NCBI GenBank assembly: GCA_965656035.1 | Contig: CBFHIO010000005.1 | Coordinates: forward strand, 1 to 41,837 | DNA from: SCGC-AAA076-P13 sp965656035 | GTDB taxonomy: Bacteria > Pseudomonadota > Gammaproteobacteria > Magnimaribacterales > D2472 | Direction of reading: 5' to 3' | Length of the DNA stretch: 41,837 nucleotides | Shown: piece by piece, positions 1 through 7,324 of the stretch | Layout of the letters: every line of letters starts with the position of its first letter | Numbering within the stretch: position 1 is the stretch's first letter | The notes under the pieces: model-generated | The model's database searches: none | What the model was told of the DNA's origin: nothing | Seen by the model: the letters and a program-made list of their open reading frames with translations, nothing else | Translations under genes and position numbers: made by a program

Positions 1-1179
1 TTTTTTTTGGATAGACAGTGAGGCATTCAGGCCAGCAACAAGGCCTTGAGCTGCCGCTTCCTCGTATCCGGTCGTTCCGTTGATCTGCCCTGCTAAATAA
101 AAATTATTTAAGTATTTTGTTTCAAGTGTTTTTTTGTTTGTCCTGGGGTCAATAAAATCATACTCAACAGCGTACCCAAACTCGGTGATTTCACACTCCT
201 CCATGCCTTTTATTGTGTGAATAAAACTTTCTTGGGCTTCTTTTGGAAGGCTTGTTGATATTCCGTTTGGATACACAAGGTCGATTCCTATACCCTCGGG
301 TTCAATAAAAATTTGATGACTATCTTTGTGTCCAAATTTAAAAACCTTGTCTTCTATAGACGGGCAATATCTGGGGCCAATTCCTGAAATATTTCCAGAA
401 TACATTGCAGACAGGTGTGTATTGTCAGTTATTATTTGGTGAGTTGTTTTGTTTGTTCTTGTTATAAAACAAGATAGTTGTTCTTGGTGGTGTTTAATTT
501 CGCCTGTTAATGACATAAATGGGGTGGGTGTTTCGCCTGGCTGCTCTTCCATAACAGACAGGTTCAGGGTGGACATTTTTATTCTCGCAGGGGTTCCTGT
601 TTTAAGCCTTCCCATTGGGAGTTTTAAACCATAAAGCTTTTTAGATAGTGGTATAGAAGAGTCATCACCAACTCTTCCACCAGACGAAACCTCCAACCCT
701 GTGTACATCAAGCCGTTTAAAAATGTTCCAGTTGTGAGGATTGTTTTTTTGCTATAAATTTTTTTATTTTTTGTTATAACTCCTTTTACTGATTCTTTTT
801 CAATAATAAGGTCTTCAACCTCTTCTTCAAATATCTTAATACTGGTTGAGTTTAATATTTTTTGAATAGCTTTTTTATAAAGCCCTCTGTCACACTGAAC
901 TCTTAAGGCTTGAACGGCATCACCTTTTCTTGTGTTGAGTGTTCTGTATTGAATTCCTGACATGTCTGTAGCAATTGGCATAATCCCACCCATAGCATCG
1001 ATCTCTCTAACTATATGTGATTTACCCAGCCCCCCAATAGCTGGATTGCATGACATTTGACCTATTTTGTTTTTTTCAAAGGTAACAAGTGCACACGAAA
1101 GACCGCTTCTATATACAGCGTATGCGGCCTCAACCCCAGCATGGCCGCCGCCAACAACAACAACATCAAACTTATCCAT
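1..1179 (-). CDS. mnmG: MnmG (GidA), tRNA uridine-5-carboxymethylaminomethyl modification enzyme, C-terminus cut by window edge
   Basis: FAD-dependent subunit of the MnmE-MnmG complex that modifies U34 of certain tRNAs in the cytoplasm. The frame is open from ATG at 1179 to the left edge, giving 393 residues of a family usually about 620-630 long, so the C-terminal third is missing. Visible motifs are the N-terminal FAD dinucleotide fold (VVVGGGHAGVEA, residues about 6-17), NPAIGGLGKSH near 50, the GidA signature GPRYCPSIE, and the second GidA signature AGQINGTTGYEEAAAQG just before the edge. It follows mnmE on the same strand but is separated from it by 214 bases, so it probably has its own promoter. 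Identity is near certain. Confidence 0.97.
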   Translation of the reverse strand, partial: MDKFDVVVVGGGHAGVEAAYAVYRSGLSCALVTFEKNKIGQMSCNPAIGGLGKSHIVREIDAMGGIMPIATDMSGIQYRTLNTRKGDAVQALRVQCDRGLYKKAIQKILNSTSIKIFEEEVEDLIIEKESVKGVITKNKKIYSKKTILTTGTFLNGLMYTGLEVSSGGRVGDDSSIPLSKKLYGLKLPMGRLKTGTPARIKMSTLNLSVMEEQPGETPTPFMSLTGEIKHHQEQLSCFITRTNKTTHQIITDNTHLSAMYSGNISGIGPRYCPSIEDKVFKFGHKDSHQIFIEPEGIGIDLVYPNGISTSLPKEAQESFIHTIKGMEECEITEFGYAVEYDFIDPRTNKKTLETKYLNNFYLAGQINGTTGYEEAAAQGLVAGLNASLSIQKK

Positions 1180-1400
1180 ATAATAATTAAACCAATAATA
1201 TCTATATTATATACTTACTGTTAATACTATTAGTGCATTCAAATTTTGTTAATAAGCATTATAAAAGCTCTTGTTAAAACAAAAATACAACTTAATAATC
1301 TATGTTTAACCTTGTTAAAACAAGCAAGCAATAGTTATTAATAAGTTGTGGGCAAAAAAAAGACAAAAAAAACACTAACAACTTAATAACAACTTATTTA
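1180..1400. repeat. AT-rich mnmE-mnmG spacer with iteron-like repeats; candidate origin or regulatory region
   Basis: Gene-free spacer. The octamer ACAACTTA occurs four times: 1287-1294, 1378-1385 and 1389-1396 on plus, and inverted at 1342-1349; the last copy overlaps the mnmE stop. A second motif, CTTGTTAAAACAA, occurs at 1270-1282 and 1311-1323; the second copy is an interrupted palindrome, CTTGTT-AA-AACAAG, and the copies are 41 bp apart, about four helical turns. A weak DnaA-box-like element (TTGCCCACA, two mismatches) lies on minus at 1347-1355. A TATAAT on minus at 1206-1211 could be the mnmG -10. In E. coli and vibrios oriC adjoins mnmG, so an origin role is plausible but unproven. 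Confidence 0.45.
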
Positions 1401-2710
1401 CCAATACAAAAAGAGTTGAATATATCACCAAGCAAAGAGTCTGACATTTTTACCCCTATGATTTCGTTTAAATCACCTCTTGCTAACTTCAAATCTTCAG
1501 CAACCAACTCCAAACCATAACCCCTTTCAATCTTATTTAGACCACCTTCTAAATGTTTAACCGAAGATTGAAACAGTTTAATATGTCTGTCTCTTACTAG
1601 ATATTGGTAGTCTCCAACCACATTTGATTTAAAAGCATTTGAAATAATCTCTTTAAGCTCATTAAACCCCTCTCCTGTTTTGGCAGAAACCTTGCAATCA
1701 AACAAACCATCCTGAACAAAATTATTTAAATCAGTTTTGTTATAGATTCTTAAACACCTCTTACCACGAGTTATATCAGAGAACTCTTTTAAAACGGATT
1801 CATCACCAGAATCAAAAACACCAACAACCAGGTCAATATTATTTAATTGCTCTATAGCGTAACCAATACCCCTTGACTCAACAACATCGTCAGTTTTTCT
1901 TAAACCAGCCGTGTCCGATACAGAGAAAGACATCTCATTATAAAAAACCTCTGACTCAACAATATCTCTTGTAGTACCAGGCTTGTCAGAAACAAGAGCC
2001 CTTTCATAACCAAGCAACCTATTAAAAACAGAAGATTTTCCAGAGTTCACAGGACCCATAAACATGACCTTGTTTTTACTAGAAAAAATTTTTTTATTCA
2101 CACAACCACCAACAAAAAGTTTGTAATTGTCTATTAAAAGACTGAGCTCTTTTGGTAAATAAGAATCAAAAAAATCCTCTCCCTCGTCTGAAAAATCTAT
2201 TTCACCCTCAACCCTTATACGAAGGTTGTTTATAAGACCAGAAAAATACAGAACCTGTTTTGTAAACTCTCCGGAAAGTGTTTTTGATGACAAATACACA
2301 CCATCCTTATTATGACTATCAACCAAATCAACAACCGCCTCAGCTTCAGCAAGACTTATCTTGTTGTTTAAAAAGGCCCTCTTAGTAAACTCTCCTGGGG
2401 GAGCCTCATCAAAACCAACAGCCTTAAACATGTCTGCTAGCATAGACATTACACCAAGGCCCCCATGCGCATAAACCTCAAACGAGTCTTCACCAGTATA
2501 GCTGTTCGGCCCCTTAAAGGTTATTACACCAACACGATCAATGATACGGCCATCTTTGTTTTTAAACGACCTCAAGTAAAAAGTTTTATTTTTTTTCAAC
2601 GCAGAGCCAAACAGCTCTGGGATTTTTTCTAAACAACCAGCTCCAGAAATTCTAAATATACATATTGCTGACTTTGCTGGTGGCGTGGCTAGCGCATAAA
2701 CCACAGACAT
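1394..2710 (-). CDS. mnmE: MnmE (TrmE), tRNA modification GTPase
   Basis: GTPase partner of MnmG in cmnm5U34 tRNA modification. The 438 residues show the N-terminal tetrahydrofolate-binding domain (from SVVYALATPPAKSAI), a helical domain, and an inserted G domain at about 215-365 with P-loop GPVNSGKSS, PGTTRD, switch II DTAGLR, the NKTD base-recognition motif and SAK. It ends in FCIGK, the conserved C-terminal cysteine motif of active MnmE. Length is normal for the family (about 450). It begins 5 nt after yidC and is probably the last gene of an rpmH-rnpA-yidC-mnmE transcript. Codon third positions are rich in G and T, unlike mnmG next door. Confidence 0.97.
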   Translation of the reverse strand: MSVVYALATPPAKSAICIFRISGAGCLEKIPELFGSALKKNKTFYLRSFKNKDGRIIDRVGVITFKGPNSYTGEDSFEVYAHGGLGVMSMLADMFKAVGFDEAPPGEFTKRAFLNNKISLAEAEAVVDLVDSHNKDGVYLSSKTLSGEFTKQVLYFSGLINNLRIRVEGEIDFSDEGEDFFDSYLPKELSLLIDNYKLFVGGCVNKKIFSSKNKVMFMGPVNSGKSSVFNRLLGYERALVSDKPGTTRDIVESEVFYNEMSFSVSDTAGLRKTDDVVESRGIGYAIEQLNNIDLVVGVFDSGDESVLKEFSDITRGKRCLRIYNKTDLNNFVQDGLFDCKVSAKTGEGFNELKEIISNAFKSNVVGDYQYLVRDRHIKLFQSSVKHLEGGLNKIERGYGLELVAEDLKLARGDLNEIIGVKMSDSLLGDIFNSFCIGK

Positions 2711-2715
2711 AAAGC

Positions 2716-4266
2716 CTATCCAACACCAGGAGCATCATCAAGAGCCCCATGTTTTTTATATAAATATCTTTGTTGGACTAATGAGACTCCTGAGTTGATA
2801 ACAGAATACAAACAAAGAGCAGCAGGAAAGACAAAAAAGAAAATAGAAAAAACAACAGGCATATATTTAATTACTTGTTGTTGAACGGGGTCAGCTGTAG
2901 CAGGTGCAGGGCTTAATTTTTGTGTTGCAACCATCAGAAGCCCAAAAATAACCGGGAGAATAAAATATGGGTCTGGAATCGACAAATCAGACATCCACAA
3001 TGCAGATGCGTGCCTCAACTCAACCATTTCTCTTAACGCAAAAAAGAACCCAACAAAAAAAGGCAGTTGAGCTAATATTGGTAAACAGCCACCAAGCGGG
3101 TTAACTTTTTCTGTTTTATAAAGCTTCATCATCTCTTGTGACAGCCTTGCCCTATCATCACCATACCTGTTTTGAATTTCTTTCATCATCGGCCCAACCC
3201 TTCGCATGCTGGCCATAGCAACAAAGCCCTTTGCAGTAACAGGGAACAAAACAAGCTTTAACACCAAAGTAAACAACACAATAGAAACAGCCCAGTTGTT
3301 TATATATCCATTTATTAAATCCAAAAACCAAACCATCGGTTGTGAAATAAACCAAAACCACCCCATATCAATCGATAACTCTAAATTATCAGCACGAACA
3401 GCCAAATCTTTTCTAATCTTAGGCCCTATAAAAACCCTGTGTGAATGCTCATAAACCACATTTGAGATATCGCCCTTCTCAACGGTATAACCCATTCTGT
3501 AAATACCAGACTCAGAAGGATGAGCAAAATAGCTATAAACATAATCATTAGAGCCAATAAGGGCAGCAAAAAAATATTTTTGTATAAAAGAAACCCAGCC
3601 AGCTCGAGAAAGATATGAGATTGACTCATCAATATTTCTCAGGCGCGTTGTTTCATAAGGATCAAAATCTGTACTAAAGGCAACTCCTTGATATGAGCCG
3701 TTGTTCATCATTCCACCCTGAAGCAGGGACGGGTTTAGGTCCAGCGACCTACCCTCTGTTCTATATAGAGCAGCAAAGGCTTTTCCAGAAGAACCAGACA
3801 AAGCCCGATCTTTAACTAAAACCTCATAAGTCTCAGGCAAAAAAACAAACTCTTTAACAAAACCCCCATCCTCACTTTTTAAAATAACAAAGTCTTTACT
3901 GTAATCATCAAGCACATAGTTAACAGCCTCACCAGTAAATCCAGTTTTCAAATAATACTTAAAAGCGCTTGTGTCAGATGAGCCAAGAACCCTAACCCCG
4001 GGTGATCTTTCAAAGTTTTCTACCCCGTACTCCTTGAGCCTTGACTCAACAATAGATCCGGTGCTCGTAGAAATCTTTAACCTCAACAATTCATTTTCAA
4101 GGTATACAAAATTACCATCTTCAGAAACTTGTGTTGAAGCCGCTTCAATGTCCGCTATTTTAAGCTGCTCCATTTCTGATAGTTTTTTGTTTTCTGAGTT
4201 CCACTCATAAAACAAAACCATAGACAAAAGAACAATTGCACCCAGATAAATTTTTCTTAAATTCAT
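2716..4266 (-). CDS. yidC: YidC membrane protein insertase
   Basis: Inner-membrane insertase acting alone or with Sec. The 516-residue protein has an N-terminal membrane anchor (about 5-20), a large periplasmic domain, then the conserved hydrophobic core with NWAVSIVLFTLVLKL, the cytoplasmic coiled-coil region (QNRYGDDRARLSQEMMKLYK) and VNPLGGCLP. The five-helix Gram-negative architecture is intact. The position of the E. coli groove arginine R366 carries lysine here (TLVLKLVLFP). It starts 2 nt after rnpA, which leaves no room for the small yidD gene normally found between them. The C-terminus is short and not strongly basic. Confidence 0.96.
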   Translation of the reverse strand: MNLRKIYLGAIVLLSMVLFYEWNSENKKLSEMEQLKIADIEAASTQVSEDGNFVYLENELLRLKISTSTGSIVESRLKEYGVENFERSPGVRVLGSSDTSAFKYYLKTGFTGEAVNYVLDDYSKDFVILKSEDGGFVKEFVFLPETYEVLVKDRALSGSSGKAFAALYRTEGRSLDLNPSLLQGGMMNNGSYQGVAFSTDFDPYETTRLRNIDESISYLSRAGWVSFIQKYFFAALIGSNDYVYSYFAHPSESGIYRMGYTVEKGDISNVVYEHSHRVFIGPKIRKDLAVRADNLELSIDMGWFWFISQPMVWFLDLINGYINNWAVSIVLFTLVLKLVLFPVTAKGFVAMASMRRVGPMMKEIQNRYGDDRARLSQEMMKLYKTEKVNPLGGCLPILAQLPFFVGFFFALREMVELRHASALWMSDLSIPDPYFILPVIFGLLMVATQKLSPAPATADPVQQQVIKYMPVVFSIFFFVFPAALCLYSVINSGVSLVQQRYLYKKHGALDDAPGVG

Positions 4267-4268
4267 TT

Positions 4269-4565
4269 TTAAACCTTATTATGAATTGATAATTTTACAG
4301 CGTTAACAATCTCAACTGAAGCGTCTTTGAAGCTTAATTCAACAAAAGGCTTGTAAACAATAAACACAAAAGACCCTTTGGTTAAAAAAAGATTGTTATT
4401 TTTGAAAATCTCTTTAACCTGCCTTTTAATTTTATTTCTGGTAACAGCTAGTTTAAAATTTTTTTTAGAGGCAACAATGCGCAACTCACGCGCACCATCA
4501 TTAATAAAAAAAATCCTTAGGTTTTTTGATGAATGAAAGTGTTTTGGTAGCGGGGGGGTTCGCAA
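4269..4565 (-). CDS. rnpA: RNase P protein component
   Basis: Basic protein cofactor of RNase P, which trims the 5' leader of pre-tRNAs. The RNA-binding signature is visible as AVTRNKIKRQVKEIF (residues about 59-73), preceded by the beta-strand region RELRIVASKK. At 98 residues it is somewhat short (E. coli about 119), with a trimmed C-terminus. It lies 3 nt downstream of rpmH, the arrangement conserved in nearly all bacteria. The exact start is uncertain because several upstream codons overlap the rpmH end; ATG at 4565 fits the tight spacing. Confidence 0.92.
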   Translation of the reverse strand: MRTPPLPKHFHSSKNLRIFFINDGARELRIVASKKNFKLAVTRNKIKRQVKEIFKNNNLFLTKGSFVFIVYKPFVELSFKDASVEIVNAVKLSIHNKV

Positions 4566-4568
4566 ATG

Positions 4569-4703
4569 CTATGCGGTTAAAACCTTGCGGCCTTTTTTTC
4601 TTCTATTAGACAATATAGCTCTACCAGCCTTTGTAGCCATTCTTGCCCTAAAGCCATGGGTTCTACTTCTTTTTAACGTGCTTGGTTGAAATGTTCTTTT
4701 CAT
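4569..4703 (-). CDS. rpmH: 50S ribosomal protein L34
   Basis: A 44-residue, very basic protein beginning MKRTFQPSTLKRSRTHGF and ending RRKKGRKVLTA, the hallmark sequence of bacterial L34. ATG at 4703, TAG at 4569-4571. It is the first gene of the minus-strand rpmH-rnpA-yidC-mnmE cluster and is divergent from dnaA, the standard arrangement near bacterial origins. Confidence 0.97.
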   Translation of the reverse strand: MKRTFQPSTLKRSRTHGFRARMATKAGRAILSNRRKKGRKVLTA

Positions 4704-4730
4704 AATCTACTACCTAAAAAATAGTGGCGC

Positions 4731-4736
4731 ATTATA
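4731..4736 (-). promoter_or_regulatory. Putative -10 element of rpmH
   Basis: A perfect TATAAT on the minus strand 27 nt before the rpmH start, with an AGG ribosome-binding trace at 4712-4714. No good -35 hexamer is seen at 16-18 nt, so only the -10 call is made. Confidence 0.45.
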
Positions 4737-4799
4737 GCCCATAAATTAAAATAATTCATACAAATTTAAAAAAACTAAAATAAGTTTTTTATAAACAAG

Positions 4800-4808
4800 T
4801 TATCCACA
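4800..4808 (+). promoter_or_regulatory. DnaA box TTATCCACA
   Basis: Perfect match to the 9-mer DnaA box consensus, in the rpmH-dnaA spacer (4704-4885). It sits 9 nt upstream of the likely dnaA -35, so DnaA could repress its own promoter here. Only one perfect box is visible in the spacer; TTATCCTGT at 4823-4831 is a weak second. The spacer is AT-rich and could be part of oriC, but box density is low. Confidence 0.7.
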
Positions 4809-4817
4809 GAAAATTCA

Positions 4818-4846
4818 TTGACTTATCCTGTAGATATCTTGTTAAT
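4818..4846 (+). promoter_or_regulatory. Putative dnaA promoter
   Basis: -35 TTGACT at 4818-4823 and -10 GTTAAT at 4841-4846 with a 17-nt spacer, about 40 nt before the dnaA start. The -35 is strong (5 of 6), the -10 weaker (4 of 6). Its closeness to the DnaA box suggests autoregulation. Confidence 0.5.
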
Positions 4847-4871
4847 TTTTTCGTAGACTGTCTTTCTATTT

Positions 4872-4877
4872 AGGAGG
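4872..4877 (+). promoter_or_regulatory. Ribosome-binding site fixing the TTG start of dnaA
   Basis: AGGAGG ends 8 nt before a TTG codon at 4886. The following residues (MEFWNKCSERLENKLSQEDF) match the usual DnaA N-terminus, so the TTG start is favoured over any later ATG. Confidence 0.8.
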
Positions 4878-4885
4878 AACAGGGA

Positions 4886-6181
4886 TTGGAATTTTGGAAT
4901 AAATGCTCAGAAAGGCTAGAAAACAAGCTCTCACAAGAAGATTTTAACACCTGGATCAGACCACTCAAAGGCAACCTCAAAAAAGATACATTAGAGATAG
5001 TTGCACCCAACGACTTTATACTAAACTATGTTGAAAGCAATCTCTATGATGAAATTGCTCAAATGATGAAAACACAATCAAAAAAGGACATAAGTTTGGT
5101 TTTTAAGTCTCATACAAAAGAAACTTTTGTTGACAAATATAGCAGTAATAAAAAATCTGAAGATACAAAGCTCGTTCCATCATATGTGTTTGAAACTTTT
5201 GTAGAAGGCAAATCAAACCATGTTGCCCTGGCTGCATCAAAACAGGTTGCATCAAACCCAAAAGGTGACTACAACCCTCTTTTCATTTATGGAGGCGTTG
5301 GTCTCGGAAAAACCCATTTAATGCACGCTGTTGGAAATGAAATTCTTAAAAATGAGCCGAACAAAAGAATAGTTTACGTTCATTCAGAAAAATTTGTATC
5401 TGACATGGTTAAAGCACTTCAGCTTGGAGCAATGAACGAGTTTAAATCATTTTATAGAAATGCTGACGCCTTGCTGATAGATGATATTCAATTCTTTGCT
5501 GGTAAAGAGCAGTCACAAGAAGAGTTTTTCCACACATTTAACGCTTTATTGGATAGAAATAATCAAATGGTTTTGACCTGTGACAAGTATCCAAAGGAAA
5601 TAGAGGGGTTAGAAGAAAGGCTCAAATCAAGGCTGGGCTGGGGCCTTCCTGTAATTATCGAACCACCCGAGCTAGAAACCAGGGCTGCAGTTCTTCTAAA
5701 AAAAGCCTCATCTATGGGTGTTGAGCTCCCAAACGATTGTGCTATTTATATTGCACAAAGAATTAGATCAAATATAAGAGAGTTAGAGGGCGCTCTCAAA
5801 AGAGTTGTTGCAAATGCAAAGTTTACAAATCAAAAAATAGACCTCGCATTAGTCAAAGACGCACTTAAGGACCTTTTTGTTATTTCCGCAAAAATGGTAA
5901 GCATTGAAAACATTCAAAAAACTGTTGCTGAATATTACAATATTAAACTTTCTGATCTTTTATCAAAAAGAAGAAGCAGATCTATAACAAGGCCAAGGCA
6001 GCTAGCAATGGCCTTAACAAAAGAACTAACAAGACACAGCCTTCCTGAGATTGGCGAGGCTTTTAATGGCAGAGATCACACAACTGTTTTACATGCTTGT
6101 AAAAAAATAACAGAGCTAAGAAAAGAAAACCCCTCCCATGAAGAGGATTATAGAAACCTAACCAGAGCATTAACAAACTAA
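4886..6181 (+). CDS. dnaA: Chromosomal replication initiator DnaA
   Basis: AAA+ initiator that binds DnaA boxes and opens the origin. Domain I (about 1-75) starts with the canonical WNKCSERLENKLSQEDFNTWI; domain II is a short linker; domain III carries Walker A GGVGLGKTHL (about 136-145), Walker B LLIDDIQFF (about 196) and sensor II RSNIRELEGAL; domain IV carries the signature RPRQLAMALTKEL and GRDHTTV (about 395) that reads the DnaA box. The 431-residue length is shorter than E. coli (467), mostly through the linker. Translation uses TTG with a strong Shine-Dalgarno. dnaN follows 3 nt later, so the two are surely co-transcribed. Confidence 0.98.
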   Translation: MEFWNKCSERLENKLSQEDFNTWIRPLKGNLKKDTLEIVAPNDFILNYVESNLYDEIAQMMKTQSKKDISLVFKSHTKETFVDKYSSNKKSEDTKLVPSYVFETFVEGKSNHVALAASKQVASNPKGDYNPLFIYGGVGLGKTHLMHAVGNEILKNEPNKRIVYVHSEKFVSDMVKALQLGAMNEFKSFYRNADALLIDDIQFFAGKEQSQEEFFHTFNALLDRNNQMVLTCDKYPKEIEGLEERLKSRLGWGLPVIIEPPELETRAAVLLKKASSMGVELPNDCAIYIAQRIRSNIRELEGALKRVVANAKFTNQKIDLALVKDALKDLFVISAKMVSIENIQKTVAEYYNIKLSDLLSKRRSRSITRPRQLAMALTKELTRHSLPEIGEAFNGRDHTTVLHACKKITELRKENPSHEEDYRNLTRALTN

Positions 6182-6184
6182 ACA

Positions 6185-7288
6185 ATGGATTTTTATATTA
6201 CAAAAGAAGAGATAGTTTCCTCTCTCAATACAACGCTTGGTGTTGTAGAAAAAAGACAAACCCTTCCAATTCTTGCAAACGTTCTTTTTGAGGTTGATGA
6301 GTCAACCCTGAGACTCACAGCAACAGATTTAGAGTCTGAGATATCAACCATTTCTACAATATCAAACTTTAAAAGCGGAGGCAAAACAACAGCTCCTGCG
6401 AAAAAACTTAGCGAGCTTTGTAGGCTATTTAAAGATGGAGATGAAATTCATTTTTTTCTTGATGGCGACAATCTAAGAATAGAAACAAGCTCTGGAAAAT
6501 ATAATTTATCTACACTGCCAAGCGAAAACTTTCCTGTTTTTGAAAAAGAAGATGGGGGAAATGTTGTAAACATAAAAGGACCAAACCTAAAGTCGTTAAT
6601 ATACAAAACATCTTTTGCTATGGGTAATCAGGACTGGAGGCACTACTTAAACGGACTGTATTTGTCTGTTGAAGACAGTATTATAACAAGTGTTGCGACC
6701 GACGCTCATAGGCTAGCTCTTGCTAAAACTCCTTTAAATGAAGGGGTTTCAGACCAGGTAACAGGTATAGTTCCTAGAAAATCCATAAACGAAATTGGCA
6801 AAATTGTAAGTGATAACAATGACAACATTTTAATCCAATTAACACCAAACTCTATCAATGTAAGTGTTTCTGGAACGACTTTTTCTAGTAAATTAATTGA
6901 GGGTAAGTTTCCTGACTATGAACAGGTAATACCAACCGGCGATAGCTCAACACTGTTGATCAATAAAAAAGATCTTTCAGAAAGTTTAAGCAGGGTTAGC
7001 GTGCTATCAAGTGAAAAGTTTAGAGGCGTTAGAATGATAACATCAGATAATCTGATAAATATTTCTGCGAACAACCCAGAAAAAGAACAAGCAGAAGAAA
7101 GCATCGCCTGCACATATGCTGGAGAAAGCATTGATATAGCTTTTAACGTTAACTATATTCAAGAAATATTATCATGCATAGATGATGAAAATGTTGAAAT
7201 ACATTTCTTTGGATCTGATAAAAGCTGTCTTATAACAAGCTCAGGTTCGCAAGAATTTAAATATGTCGTAATGCCACTCTTAATATAA
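6185..7288 (+). CDS. dnaN: DNA polymerase III beta sliding clamp
   Basis: The 367-residue ring clamp tethers DNA polymerase III to template. N-terminal MDFYITKEEIVSSLNTTLGVVEKRQTLPIL and C-terminal EFKYVVMPLLI (the conserved MPL end that lies by the protein-binding pocket) identify it, as do SVATDAHRLALAK and GVRMITSDNLINISANNPE. Length is normal. It lies 3 nt after dnaA and 36 nt before recF within the dnaA-dnaN-recF-gyrB operon. Confidence 0.97.
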   Translation: MDFYITKEEIVSSLNTTLGVVEKRQTLPILANVLFEVDESTLRLTATDLESEISTISTISNFKSGGKTTAPAKKLSELCRLFKDGDEIHFFLDGDNLRIETSSGKYNLSTLPSENFPVFEKEDGGNVVNIKGPNLKSLIYKTSFAMGNQDWRHYLNGLYLSVEDSIITSVATDAHRLALAKTPLNEGVSDQVTGIVPRKSINEIGKIVSDNNDNILIQLTPNSINVSVSGTTFSSKLIEGKFPDYEQVIPTGDSSTLLINKKDLSESLSRVSVLSSEKFRGVRMITSDNLINISANNPEKEQAEESIACTYAGESIDIAFNVNYIQEILSCIDDENVEIHFFGSDKSCLITSSGSQEFKYVVMPLLI

Positions 7289-7324
7289 TTGCTTAAATTC
7301 AGATTTTTGTTCCACCAGCATTAA

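Noticed and set aside
449..634. Short plus-strand open frame inside mnmG
   Set aside because: mnmG is open on the other strand through this whole stretch with family signatures on both sides.
1347..1355. TTGCCCACA on minus as a true DnaA box
   Set aside because: Two mismatches from TTATCCACA at discriminating positions; too weak to call alone.
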